Source of the DNA: an uncultured Oscillospiraceae bacterium
Lineage (GTDB): Bacteria > Bacillota > Clostridia > Oscillospirales > Oscillospiraceae
Assembly (NCBI GenBank): GCA_900754965.1
Contig: CAAEEO010000002.1
Coordinates: 1-41,563, forward strand
Direction of reading: 5' to 3'
Length of the DNA stretch: 41,563 nt
The translations under genes were made by a program, and so were the position numbers. Below, one piece after another: positions 8,112-15,065 of this stretch (position 1 is the stretch's first letter; each line of letters starts with the position of its first letter). Under the pieces are notes generated by a model. The model was not told the origin of the DNA and searched no databases. It saw only the letters and a list, made by a program, of their open reading frames with translations.

Positions 8112-9335
8112 ATGAATAAACGAGCAAACGGCGAAGGAAGTTTACGCAAACGCCCAGACGGAAGATGGGAAGGGCGTTATACAGTAGGCATCGACCCGAA
8201 AACAGGCAAGCGAATCTCCAAGAGTGTATTTGGGAAGACGCAGGCAGAGTGCAAGAACAAGCTGCGGACAGCCATTGCTGAGAATCGAGGTCCTGCCATC
8301 AACTTCAAGGGAGACTACACAGTAGGCGAATGGATGTGGCTCTGGTACGAAACCTATTCCAAGCCCAACATCCGAGCAACCACGCAGGACAACTACGAAA
8401 ACTACATCCGCAATCACATCGAGCCGGGGCTGGGACATATCAAGCTGAAGAACCTGACGCCCATCCAGATCCAACAGTTCTATAACTTCACCAAGGAGAA
8501 TGGACGAGTGGCACAAAATCGCAAGGAGGATGGCGAGCCGCTGTCCAACCGGACAGTACGAGGTGTCCACACGGTGCTACGGCAGGCAATGGAACAGGCG
8601 GTAGAGGAACGGCTCATCAACCATAACCCCTGTGACAGTGTCCGTATCCCACCTAAGGAGAAAAAGGAGATGAACATCATCCCACCGGAGCAAATCGGTG
8701 CGTATCTGGAACAGGCGAAAAACGAAGGTGTCCTGCCCATCTTCTATCTGGAGCTGACCACAGGCCTTCGCCGTGGAGAGCTAATGGCTCTACTGTGGGA
8801 GGATGTGGATGTAGAAGCAAAAACCATATCGGTGAGCAAATCCGTCTGCCGACTGAAAGGCGAGCTAATCGTGACACCGCCGAAAACGCAGAACTCCATC
8901 CGTACCGTGGCGATTTCGCAGAAAGCGCTGGAGTTTCTGATTGAGGAACACGACCGACACCCGGATAACCCCATCCTGTTCCCATCCCCAAGGACAGGGA
9001 CATACTGGAGTCCAGAATGTATTGGGCGGGTACATAAGAAACTGCTGAAGAACGCTGGGATTGACGAAAATGTGAGGTTCCACAATTTGAGACACACCTT
9101 CGCGACCGTAGCTCTGCAAAGTGGTATCGATGTGAAAACGGTGTCCAATATGCTGGGGCATTACTCCGCAGGCTTCACACTGGATACCTACACCCATGTG
9201 ACCGACCAGATGCAGAAGGCTGCAGCCCAGCGGATGCAGGGAGTGATGGATGCAGCCTTACCAAACGAGCAGCCAGATCCACCACAGGATAACAGCTGTA
9301 AGGTCATTGAATTCAAGAAAGCTGTGAATACCTGA
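8112..9335 (+). CDS. Tyrosine site-specific integrase, intact
   Basis: This 407-residue tyrosine recombinase of the Tn916/phage type catalyses integration and excision at the tRNA-Pro sites. An N-terminal arm-binding domain (GEGSLRKRPDGRWEGRYTVG) is followed by the SAM-like core-binding domain (about 70-180) and the catalytic domain. The catalytic domain shows arginine in TTGLRRGEL, the beta-hairpin lysine in TPPKTQNS, HNLRHTFAT (HxxR), the second histidine in MLGHYS and the nucleophile tyrosine in DTYTH. All active-site residues are present. ATG at 8112 follows AAAGGAGG. It lies downstream of xis and ends at a hairpin before the convergent kinase gene. It is the only complete integrase in the element. 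Confidence 0.96.
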   Translation: MNKRANGEGSLRKRPDGRWEGRYTVGIDPKTGKRISKSVFGKTQAECKNKLRTAIAENRGPAINFKGDYTVGEWMWLWYETYSKPNIRATTQDNYENYIRNHIEPGLGHIKLKNLTPIQIQQFYNFTKENGRVAQNRKEDGEPLSNRTVRGVHTVLRQAMEQAVEERLINHNPCDSVRIPPKEKKEMNIIPPEQIGAYLEQAKNEGVLPIFYLELTTGLRRGELMALLWEDVDVEAKTISVSKSVCRLKGELIVTPPKTQNSIRTVAISQKALEFLIEEHDRHPDNPILFPSPRTGTYWSPECIGRVHKKLLKNAGIDENVRFHNLRHTFATVALQSGIDVKTVSNMLGHYSAGFTLDTYTHVTDQMQKAAAQRMQGVMDAALPNEQPDPPQDNSCKVIEFKKAVNT

Positions 9336-9337
9336 GA

Positions 9338-9381
9338 CGAGAACAGGAGCCAGAGCATTACGCTCCGGCTCCTACTCGTTT
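9338..9381 (+). terminator. Terminator after integrase
   Basis: A long interrupted stem: CGAG/CTCG outside, AGGAGCC (9345-9351) with GGCTCCT (9367-9373), then GAGC/GCTC inside, followed by TTT. It separates the integrase from the convergent kinase gene; the weak T-run lowers certainty. Confidence 0.6.
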
Positions 9382-9469
9382 GCTGAAAATTCAAGAATAT
9401 GAAATCTGCGTCGCTGTAATCAAAGACCTGGGCGTTCCAGCGGGATCATCCGATTACCATTTTTGTCGG

Positions 9470-10801
9470 TCAGTTCTGCTTGAAGTTCATAACCACAACA
9501 CCGCCGTTCGCACTATTGCTCAGCAGAATTTGACCATTATGATTTTTGATAACCTGGGATGCAAACCACAGCCCCAGACCGTTATGCCCAGTAGATGCTC
9601 TTGCACTGTCACCGCGCCACAGGCGTTCAGTCGCGTGAAGAATTGCAGCCTTGCTGAAACCGGGACCCTCGTCATGTACAATAATCTGCCATCCGTCTTC
9701 GAGCATGGAGCCTTCTATGGTAACAGTTCCGCCTTTCGGGGTGTATTCAATGGCATTCTGCACCACATTACCGATGGCACGAAATAAGTGGTGCTTCTGC
9801 ATTGTCACACAGCCAATCAAATGGTTTTGAATCTCCAACTTTATCTGGCCTGTCTGTGCTACAGGGGCGGCGTTTTGGCACAAGTTCTCAAAAAACAATT
9901 CCAGCGAGGTACATTCAAATGCTTCCTCTTCTCCACGGGAAGTTTCCAGGAGGCTCAGTACATACTGTTTTGCCCGTTCATTGCTGTGGAGAATGGTTTC
10001 GACCATTTTTCGCTCGTCCTCTTTCAGATCCTCTTCCAGCAGAAGTTCAGCATTGCCTCCAATCAGTGTGATCGGTGTTTTCAGATCATGGGCCAGAGCG
10101 GACATTTCAGAATCTCTTCGCTGCTGTGCTGCCCACTGGGAACTCAGGGAGGTATAGAGTGCCTGCCGCATCTGCTCCATCGCATGGAGCGCCTGATCAA
10201 ACTCCTTGATTCCAGCGTGAGGAATTTCAAAATCCAGTTCTTGTGCGCCTACTTTTTCGCTCACATCACGGAACAACTGGAGCTTCTCCACCAATCGACT
10301 CCGAAGCCACAAGGCATTCAGCAGCCAGCAAAGCGCACAAGCAATTCCCAAAGTAATCCACCATAGATACTCGAAAGGTGGCAGGGATGCACGCCAAACC
10401 GGATCAGAAAACTCCTTTCGGAAGTGCCATCTAAAAATGGCATAACTTCCGTCTGTATAGGTATGGCTCAAGGTTTGGGGGAGATTCTCCTTTACTTTTT
10501 CTAAGAGGGAGCTTCGGAGACTGCCTTCTACATTACTGACGATCAGATTTCCGTTTTTGTCAAATAAGGCATATTCGGCCAGAAAATCATCACTCGGTTT
10601 TTGAAATGTGTCAGGGCTGCGTTCAATCATATTTTCGACCTGCTGATTTCCGACATGCCCTGGGTAGACGATTCCTCGGCTTTCCAGAAAACTCAGTGCC
10701 GCATACCATATCACACAGCAAACGAGCATACAGGCCATCATTGTAAATCCAAAGCGTAAAAGGATGAAGGATAGGCTTACCGAATGTCGTCTTTTTTCCA
10801 T
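9470..10801 (-). CDS. Two-component sensor histidine kinase
   Basis: This 443-residue membrane kinase has TM1 at about 15-38, an extracytoplasmic domain of roughly 100 residues, TM2 at about 140-165 (WWITLGIACALCWLLNALWL) and a HAMP-like linker. The H-box ALAHDLKTP has its phosphorylated histidine near residue 240. The ATPase domain has the N-box NVVQNAIEYTP, G1 HDEGPGFS and G2 GLGLWF. The start overlaps the end of the response regulator gene by 25 bases, so the pair is translationally coupled. It is last in the four-gene operon with the erythromycin-esterase-like protein, and the signal is likely cell-envelope related. VanS-like kinases have this layout, but there are no van genes here. Confidence 0.95.
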   Translation of the reverse strand: MEKRRHSVSLSFILLRFGFTMMACMLVCCVIWYAALSFLESRGIVYPGHVGNQQVENMIERSPDTFQKPSDDFLAEYALFDKNGNLIVSNVEGSLRSSLLEKVKENLPQTLSHTYTDGSYAIFRWHFRKEFSDPVWRASLPPFEYLWWITLGIACALCWLLNALWLRSRLVEKLQLFRDVSEKVGAQELDFEIPHAGIKEFDQALHAMEQMRQALYTSLSSQWAAQQRRDSEMSALAHDLKTPITLIGGNAELLLEEDLKEDERKMVETILHSNERAKQYVLSLLETSRGEEEAFECTSLELFFENLCQNAAPVAQTGQIKLEIQNHLIGCVTMQKHHLFRAIGNVVQNAIEYTPKGGTVTIEGSMLEDGWQIIVHDEGPGFSKAAILHATERLWRGDSARASTGHNGLGLWFASQVIKNHNGQILLSNSANGGVVVMNFKQN

Positions 10802-11451
10802 TTATAGCCCACCCCCCAAACCGTTTCAATGGGACTAAGCCCTGACCGTTTCAGTTTCGCCCGGATATTTTTGATATGTTCCGCAATCGTTGCAGGATCT
10901 CCTTCTGCATCAAAGCCGAAAACACAGTCATAAAGCTGCTCTTTCGTGAATACCTGTCCTGCGTGTAAAGCGAGATATTCGCAGATAGCGTATTCTCCTT
11001 TTGTGAAGGCGATGGGAGTTTCTGCTGCACTGGCCACCTTTGCCTGCATATCAAAATGTACTCCGCTTCTGTTGATGGCATGGGTCGGCTGGCGCATTTG
11101 CCGTCGCAGATGAGCTCCAACCCGTGCACGGAGTTCTGTGATACTGAACGGCTTTTTGATATAATCATCACCGCCCAGGCCAAACCCCTGCACAACATCC
11201 GCATCTTCTGCTTTTGCAGTTAAAAACAGAATGGGACAGTCTACTTCTTTCCGAATACGATTGCAGAGGGAAAAGCCATCTTCTTTTGGCATCATAACAT
11301 CCAGCAAAATCAAATCATACTGGCGGCATCGAGTACTCTGTACAGTTGTGGCATCTGACTCAATATCTACCTGATGTCCATCCTTTCGGAGGGCCATTTG
11401 GATCAGGTTTAGCATATCCACGTCATCATCCACAACGAATATTTTAGCCAT
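10777..11451 (-). CDS. OmpR/PhoB-type response regulator
   Basis: This 224-residue protein has a receiver domain (FVVDDDVDML acidic pocket, LILLDVMMPKEDG with the phospho-acceptor aspartate near residue 52, LTAKAE, then KPFSITEL with the conserved lysine) and a C-terminal winged helix (TKGEYAICEYLALHAGQVFT, then HIKNIRAKL, ETVWGVGYKW). ATG at 11451 has AAAAGGAGG upstream. It is the cognate regulator of the adjoining kinase, and it likely regulates its own operon including the esterase-like gene; that is inferred from position. Confidence 0.96.
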   Translation of the reverse strand: MAKIFVVDDDVDMLNLIQMALRKDGHQVDIESDATTVQSTRCRQYDLILLDVMMPKEDGFSLCNRIRKEVDCPILFLTAKAEDADVVQGFGLGGDDYIKKPFSITELRARVGAHLRRQMRQPTHAINRSGVHFDMQAKVASAAETPIAFTKGEYAICEYLALHAGQVFTKEQLYDCVFGFDAEGDPATIAEHIKNIRAKLKRSGLSPIETVWGVGYKWKKDDIR

Positions 11452-11506
11452 TCATACACCTCCTTTTCTGCTATCATATCACAAAATCACAAAGAATGGA
11501 TTTGTT

Positions 11507-11701
11507 TTATTGCTGAACTGGCTCTTTGGGAACAAAAAGTACAAACAGCAGGTAGGCCAGAATACCGCTGCCGTAAGTAAGGCACAGTGCGGCACAGAGG
11601 ATTCTGACAATTTTCGGATCAACATCAAAATACTTGGCAATACCGCCGCAAATACCAGCAATTTTTTTACCTTCTCTGATTCTATATAATTTATTTTCCA
11701 T
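11507..11701 (-). CDS. PspC-domain small membrane protein
   Basis: This 64-residue protein has the PspC signature (LYRIREGKKIAGICGGIAKY, then FDVDP) followed by one membrane span (LTYGSGILAYLLFVLFVPKEP). PspC proteins sense or respond to envelope stress at the inner face of the membrane. ATG at 11701 has GGAAGAA upstream and lies four bases after the esterase-like stop codon, so the two genes are tightly coupled. Its place between the esterase-like gene and the two-component genes suggests a role in the same envelope response. Confidence 0.92.
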   Translation of the reverse strand: MENKLYRIREGKKIAGICGGIAKYFDVDPKIVRILCAALCLTYGSGILAYLLFVLFVPKEPVQQ

Positions 11702-11705
11702 ATCG

Positions 11706-12962
11706 TTATTCTTCCGTGTGAATTGTAGTAGGGGTAGCATCTGTTACAAGAATCATGCTGTCATAGAGCTGTGCCGGGGGCTGGAACATCCGATAGCTGG
11801 GAGGCAGCAGACGCATTATAGGCGAGTACTGTTCACCCAGATTTCCCATAAAGGAATACTCCCGAACCTGATTTCCAAGTTCTGAATCTTCCGGAATCTG
11901 AGAGAAGTCCAGCCAACAGATGGCAAATCCAGCTTTTTTCGCAGCCTTTGCCAGAGGATCATGAGAATAGAACACCTGATTTGTTCGCTTACCGGAAGGG
12001 TTTGGCAGATTGCAGTTGGTTTTGTAGAAATCTGTGCCGATCACATAGTAGTCATCGCCCAACGCATCTTCAAGAAGCTTTCCCATAGCGTCATAGCTTC
12101 CCCATTTGGCCACATGCGAGTTATGTCCGGTGATGAAGATTTTATCCTTGCCAAGGGACTGTTCCTGCTGCAAGATCCACTGCACATTCTCTGCCATGAA
12201 AGCATCTCTTAAATCCATACTAGCATTGGGATCGGTGGTCATCTGTGTGTTTAATTTCAAGTACTGCACCAGCATATCTGCCGCATGAACCGCCTGTTCT
12301 GTATTTTCAATATTTTCCAGCCTGGTCTTTGCCTGCGTGATTATGTCTGCTCTCGCAGTATTGTCATATGTCTCATTCCAGTCTTCACCATTCACCAGAC
12401 CCTCCAGCTGGGTGGTATCTACTCCATTTGCCTTGCATGCTTCCACAAGCAAATTCAAACTGCTCATATACCGCTGCATATCAAAACCGTAGAAACGCAG
12501 ATCCTCGCCAGCAGGAGCACTCGCATTATACTCCCTCATATATGCAATGAGTTCAGCCATCTCATCGGTCTGGTAAATCTGAAAACCGATTGCGGCCGCA
12601 GCTTCCTGTGCGGTTCCCTCACCGCCGTGGATATAGCGGTTTACCTGCTCACATCCGCCGAAGTCTCCTTCAATGGCAAAAGCACGAACCCCATCATTCT
12701 CCACCAGATTTTTAAATACATCCAGCTTCAACTGCTGAAACTCTGCATTTCCATGGGTAGCTTCGCCCAGTGCAATTACTTTCACATTTGTGGGAATAGA
12801 AATTTGGTCCACATCCTGTGCATATGTCTTTAGCTGCTCAGAGTTTGCACTCTTTCCTGTGTTAAAACCTCCAAAGCGCATGAAAGTCAGTGCTGCGGCA
12901 ACCAAAATCACAAACACACACAACAAAATGCGCCATACAATGCGATGTCGTTTCGTCTTCAT
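11706..12962 (-). CDS. Erythromycin-esterase-family protein, membrane-anchored
   Basis: This 418-residue protein has a basic N-terminus and one membrane span (ILLCVFVILVAAALTFMRF), then an erythromycin-esterase fold: ALGEATHGNAEF with the putative catalytic histidine near residue 65, AIEGDFGG, YGFDMQRY and ITGHNSHVAKW. Ere enzymes hydrolyse the macrolactone ring, but this family is broad and many members have other substrates. The N-terminal anchor differs from cytosolic EreA/EreB. ATG at 12962 has GAAGGAG eight bases upstream; an in-frame GTG nine bases earlier lacks a ribosome site. It is first in the operon with PspC, regulator and kinase. Macrolide resistance is possible but not shown. 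Confidence 0.88.
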   Translation of the reverse strand: MKTKRHRIVWRILLCVFVILVAAALTFMRFGGFNTGKSANSEQLKTYAQDVDQISIPTNVKVIALGEATHGNAEFQQLKLDVFKNLVENDGVRAFAIEGDFGGCEQVNRYIHGGEGTAQEAAAAIGFQIYQTDEMAELIAYMREYNASAPAGEDLRFYGFDMQRYMSSLNLLVEACKANGVDTTQLEGLVNGEDWNETYDNTARADIITQAKTRLENIENTEQAVHAADMLVQYLKLNTQMTTDPNASMDLRDAFMAENVQWILQQEQSLGKDKIFITGHNSHVAKWGSYDAMGKLLEDALGDDYYVIGTDFYKTNCNLPNPSGKRTNQVFYSHDPLAKAAKKAGFAICWLDFSQIPEDSELGNQVREYSFMGNLGEQYSPIMRLLPPSYRMFQPPAQLYDSMILVTDATPTTIHTEE

Positions 12963-13015
12963 AAATAGCACTCCTTCAAAGTAGTACCTTAAGGATAACA
13001 GGCAATTTTCAAGAT

Positions 13016-13044
13016 TTTATAAAGAACTATCAATTTATTTTCAG
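13016..13044 (-). promoter_or_regulatory. Putative promoter of the esterase-like/two-component operon
   Basis: On the - strand CTGAAA (13039-13044) is followed after 17 bases by TATAAA (13016-13021). This fits a sigma-A promoter about 55 bases upstream of the first gene. Confidence 0.5.
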
Positions 13045-13088
13045 GTGTAAATTTGTAGAAGGTCATGGGGTTTTAACTATATAAATTT

Positions 13089-13113
13089 TGCGCCGCTGAA
13101 ACAAAGAAAAAGC
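13089..13113 (+). repeat. Terminal direct repeat, right copy
   Basis: It matches 4559-4583 at 24 of 25 bases in the same orientation. The spacing between copies is about 8.5 kb, inside the tRNA-derived repeats. Confidence 0.75.
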
Positions 13114-13226
13114 ATTTCACAGTATAACTTCACTGCATTTCAGGCTGTTTGGTCGTTTGGGTAATTGATTGGGTCAAGCGAATTATGTGCGGGTATTATG
13201 AATGCTGAAAAACGGCTATATTAAAA

Positions 13227-13265
13227 GATTTGACCCAAACCGTTGCTGGCGGTTTGGGTCAAATC
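13227..13265. repeat. Perfect 16-bp inverted repeat containing TTTGGGTCA
   Basis: GATTTGACCCAAACCG (13227-13242) and its exact complement (13250-13265) are separated by seven bases. No T-run follows on either side. It carries the TTTGGGTCA motif that recurs at the left end, 54 bases from the attachment site, so I read it as a recombinase or excisionase binding site. Confidence 0.6.
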
Positions 13266-13293
13266 TTATTGAGAAAACTTATCGAAAACAAAG

Positions 13294-13321
13294 AAAAACC
13301 GCCTAAATAGGCGGTTTTTTT
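13294..13321 (-). terminator. Terminator downstream of tRNA-Pro, supplied by the element
   Basis: ACCGCCTA (13298-13305) pairs with TAGGCGGT (13308-13315), flanked by A-run and T-run so it can work in both directions. For the - strand tRNA it lies immediately after CCA and replaces the stranded native terminator at 4101-4140. Confidence 0.8.
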
Positions 13322-13365
13322 GGTCCGAGTGACAGGATTCGAACCTGCGGCATCCTGCTCCCAAA
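13319..13365 (-). repeat. Right attachment site within tRNA-Pro
   Basis: This is the exact 47-bp partner of 4148-4194. Identity runs from just beyond CCA through the T-arm, variable loop and 3' anticodon stem into the anticodon loop, then stops. Confidence 0.92.
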
Positions 13366-13396
13366 GCAGGCGCGCTACCAACTGCGCTACACCCGG
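13321..13396 (-). tRNA. tRNA-Pro (TGG)
   Basis: A 76-base cloverleaf reads on the - strand. The acceptor CCGGGTG pairs with CACTCGG (one G-T), followed by A and encoded CCA. The D-arm is GCGC-AGTTGGTA-GCGC, the anticodon stem is CCTGC/GCAGG with loop TTTGGGA (anticodon TGG), and the T-arm contains GGTTCGAATCC. The gene is the integration target of the element and remains complete because the element restores its 3' half. Confidence 0.97.
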
Positions 13397-13507
13397 TCAT
13401 ATAGTACACACTTTCCACAACGGAGAGTGGGATGCACCGTCCTTCTCCCCTGCCGAAAGGGTAGAAACGATTTTACCACATTCCGGAGCATTTCGCAATG
13501 TTTTTAT

Positions 13508-13536
13508 TTGAAGTTTTTTCTTTTCTATGATATGAT
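13508..13536 (+). promoter_or_regulatory. Putative promoter of trmB operon
   Basis: TTGAAG (13508-13513), a 17-base spacer and TATGAT (13531-13536) lie about 47 bases before the trmB start. The 13397-13507 stretch before it shows no gene. Confidence 0.6.
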
Positions 13537-13582
13537 ATGCTCAAAATGTCTATTTATGACCAATTTTGAGGAGATTGATTCT

Positions 13583-14308
13583 ATGAGAATGCGGAAAAAG
13601 CCGAATCTGATCCCGCGGATGGAAAAATGCGCGGCAGTACAGCTGTCCACACCGGAAGACTTCAAAGGGAACTGGAAACAGTCCTTCCCCGGCTATCAGC
13701 AGCTCCATGTGGAGCTGGGCTGCGGCAAGGGACGATTCACCGCTGAAACAGCCGCCCAATGCCCCGATGTTCTTCTGGTTGCCATTGAGAAAGTTCCGGA
13801 TGCCATGGTCGTGGCCATGGAGCGGGTCTGCGAAATGGGTCTGGCCAACACCCGATTTATGGATCGGGATGTGGTCAAGCTGCCGGAAATTTTCGAAAAG
13901 GGTGAAGTGGACCGCATTTACATCAACTTCTGCGACCCCTGGCCCAAAAGCCGGGACGCCAAATATCGTCTCACTGCCCCCGATTTTCTGCGGAAATATG
14001 CAGATGTCCTCCCTGTTGGCGGCCAGATTCATTTCAAAACCGATAACACGCCCCTGTTCACCTGGTCTGTGGAGCAGATGACCATGGAGGGATGGGAGCT
14101 GAGCGAAGTGACCAACGATCTCCACGCCAACGGCCCCGTCGGCGTGATGACCGATTACGAGGCTAAGTTCTATGCGGAAGGCCTGCCTATCAACCGCCTG
14201 GTCGCAACGCGCACCGCCCAGACGAATGACAGTGCCGACGGCAGTTTCGGCCGGCTGCGCAATGCCTATCTCTCCGATGCCAAAGGACATCAGGAGGAGC
14301 AGGAATGA
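13583..14308 (+). CDS. trmB: tRNA (guanine-N7-)-methyltransferase
   Basis: This 241-residue SAM-dependent enzyme methylates G46 in the variable loop of tRNAs. The start MRMRKKPNLIPRM is typical for TrmB, and ATG at 13583 follows TGAGGAG; open frame further upstream is discarded. The Rossmann glycine motif VELGCGKGRF, the acidic IEKVPDAMV, and the substrate motifs INFCDPWPK and HFKTDN are present. Length matches the family. It overlaps xth by four bases (ATGA) and starts a five-gene run trmB-xth-dusB-sigma-anti-sigma. Confidence 0.97.
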   Translation: MRMRKKPNLIPRMEKCAAVQLSTPEDFKGNWKQSFPGYQQLHVELGCGKGRFTAETAAQCPDVLLVAIEKVPDAMVVAMERVCEMGLANTRFMDRDVVKLPEIFEKGEVDRIYINFCDPWPKSRDAKYRLTAPDFLRKYADVLPVGGQIHFKTDNTPLFTWSVEQMTMEGWELSEVTNDLHANGPVGVMTDYEAKFYAEGLPINRLVATRTAQTNDSADGSFGRLRNAYLSDAKGHQEEQE

Positions 14309-15060
14309 GATTCATTTCTTGGAATGTCAACGGACTGCGGGCCGTGGTCAAAAAAGGGTTTACCGATATCTTCTGGGACCTGAACGCAGATTTTTTCTGC
14401 CTGCAGGAAACCAAACTCCAGGAAGGACAAATCGACCTGGATCTTCCCGGCTATCATCAGTACTGGTGCTATGCCCAGCGCAAAGGCTACTCCGGCACCG
14501 CCATTTTTACCAAGCATGAACCTCTTTCCGTGGCCTATAACCTGGGTCTGCCCGAGCATGATACCGAAGGCCGGAGCATCACTCTGGAATACCCGGACTT
14601 TTATCTTGTCTGCGTATATACCCCCAACGCACAGGACGGTCTGAAACGACTGGATTATCGGATGGCCTGGGATGACGCATTCCGGGAGCATCTGGTGGCA
14701 CTGGATCAGAAAAAGCCTGTGATCGTCTGCGGCGACATGAACTGTGCCCACCAGGCGATCGACCTGAAAAACCCCTCCACCAACCGGGGAAATCCCGGCT
14801 TTTCCGACGAGGAACGGGCCAAGTTTACCCAGCTGCTGGAGGCCGGATTTACCGATACTTTCCGCCATCTCTACCCCGACCTGACCGGAGCTTATTCCTG
14901 GTGGAGTTACCGTGGCAACGCCCGGGCCAACAACACCGGATGGCGTATTGATTACTTTCTCTGCTCCGACCGACTGCGGGAGCAGATTGACAAAGCTTAC
15001 ATTTGTCCGGAGATCACCGGCAGTGACCACTGTCCGGTGGGGCTGGACCTGCACATTTGA
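14305..15060 (+). CDS. xth: Exodeoxyribonuclease III (AP endonuclease)
   Basis: This 251-residue base-excision-repair nuclease cuts DNA at abasic sites and removes 3' blocks. Conserved metal and active-site motifs are all present: ISWNVNGLRA, LQETKL, VYTPNAQ, CGDMNCAH, WRIDYFLCS and the final GSDHCPV. Length fits the family (250-260). ATG at 14305 has GGAGGAGCAGGA upstream and overlaps the trmB stop by four bases, indicating translational coupling. Confidence 0.97.
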   Translation: MRFISWNVNGLRAVVKKGFTDIFWDLNADFFCLQETKLQEGQIDLDLPGYHQYWCYAQRKGYSGTAIFTKHEPLSVAYNLGLPEHDTEGRSITLEYPDFYLVCVYTPNAQDGLKRLDYRMAWDDAFREHLVALDQKKPVIVCGDMNCAHQAIDLKNPSTNRGNPGFSDEERAKFTQLLEAGFTDTFRHLYPDLTGAYSWWSYRGNARANNTGWRIDYFLCSDRLREQIDKAYICPEITGSDHCPVGLDLHI

Positions 15061-15065
15061 GGATT

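Larger units (their letters stand above)
12963..13318. other. Gene-free right end of the element with repeats
   Basis: No gene is visible in these 356 bases. They hold the operon promoter, the 13089-13113 direct repeat, a TTTGGGTA copy at 13156-13163, ATTGGGTCA at 13168-13176, the inverted repeat at 13227-13265 and a terminator next to the attachment site. They mirror the repeats of the left end. Confidence 0.55.
4148..13365. mobile_element. Integrated element in the 3' half of tRNA-Pro
   Basis: A 47-bp exact direct repeat (4148-4194 and 13319-13365) brackets about 9.2 kb. The right copy is part of a complete tRNA-Pro gene on the - strand. The left copy is only the 3' half of that tRNA. This is the arrangement left by a tyrosine recombinase that integrates into a tRNA 3' end and restores the gene with its own copy. 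The cargo fits: an intact excisionase and integrase (7847-9335), broken integrases, a truncated relaxase, a Fic protein and an esterase/two-component operon. There are no complete transfer genes, so it looks like a degraded conjugative or mobilisable element. The intact integrase and matching ends suggest it may still excise. Confidence 0.9.

Noticed and set aside
13320..13511. A short open frame on the + strand across the tRNA-Pro gene
   Set aside because: Its peptide is the familiar false translation of a reversed tRNA (VTGFEPAASC); the tRNA explains the sequence.
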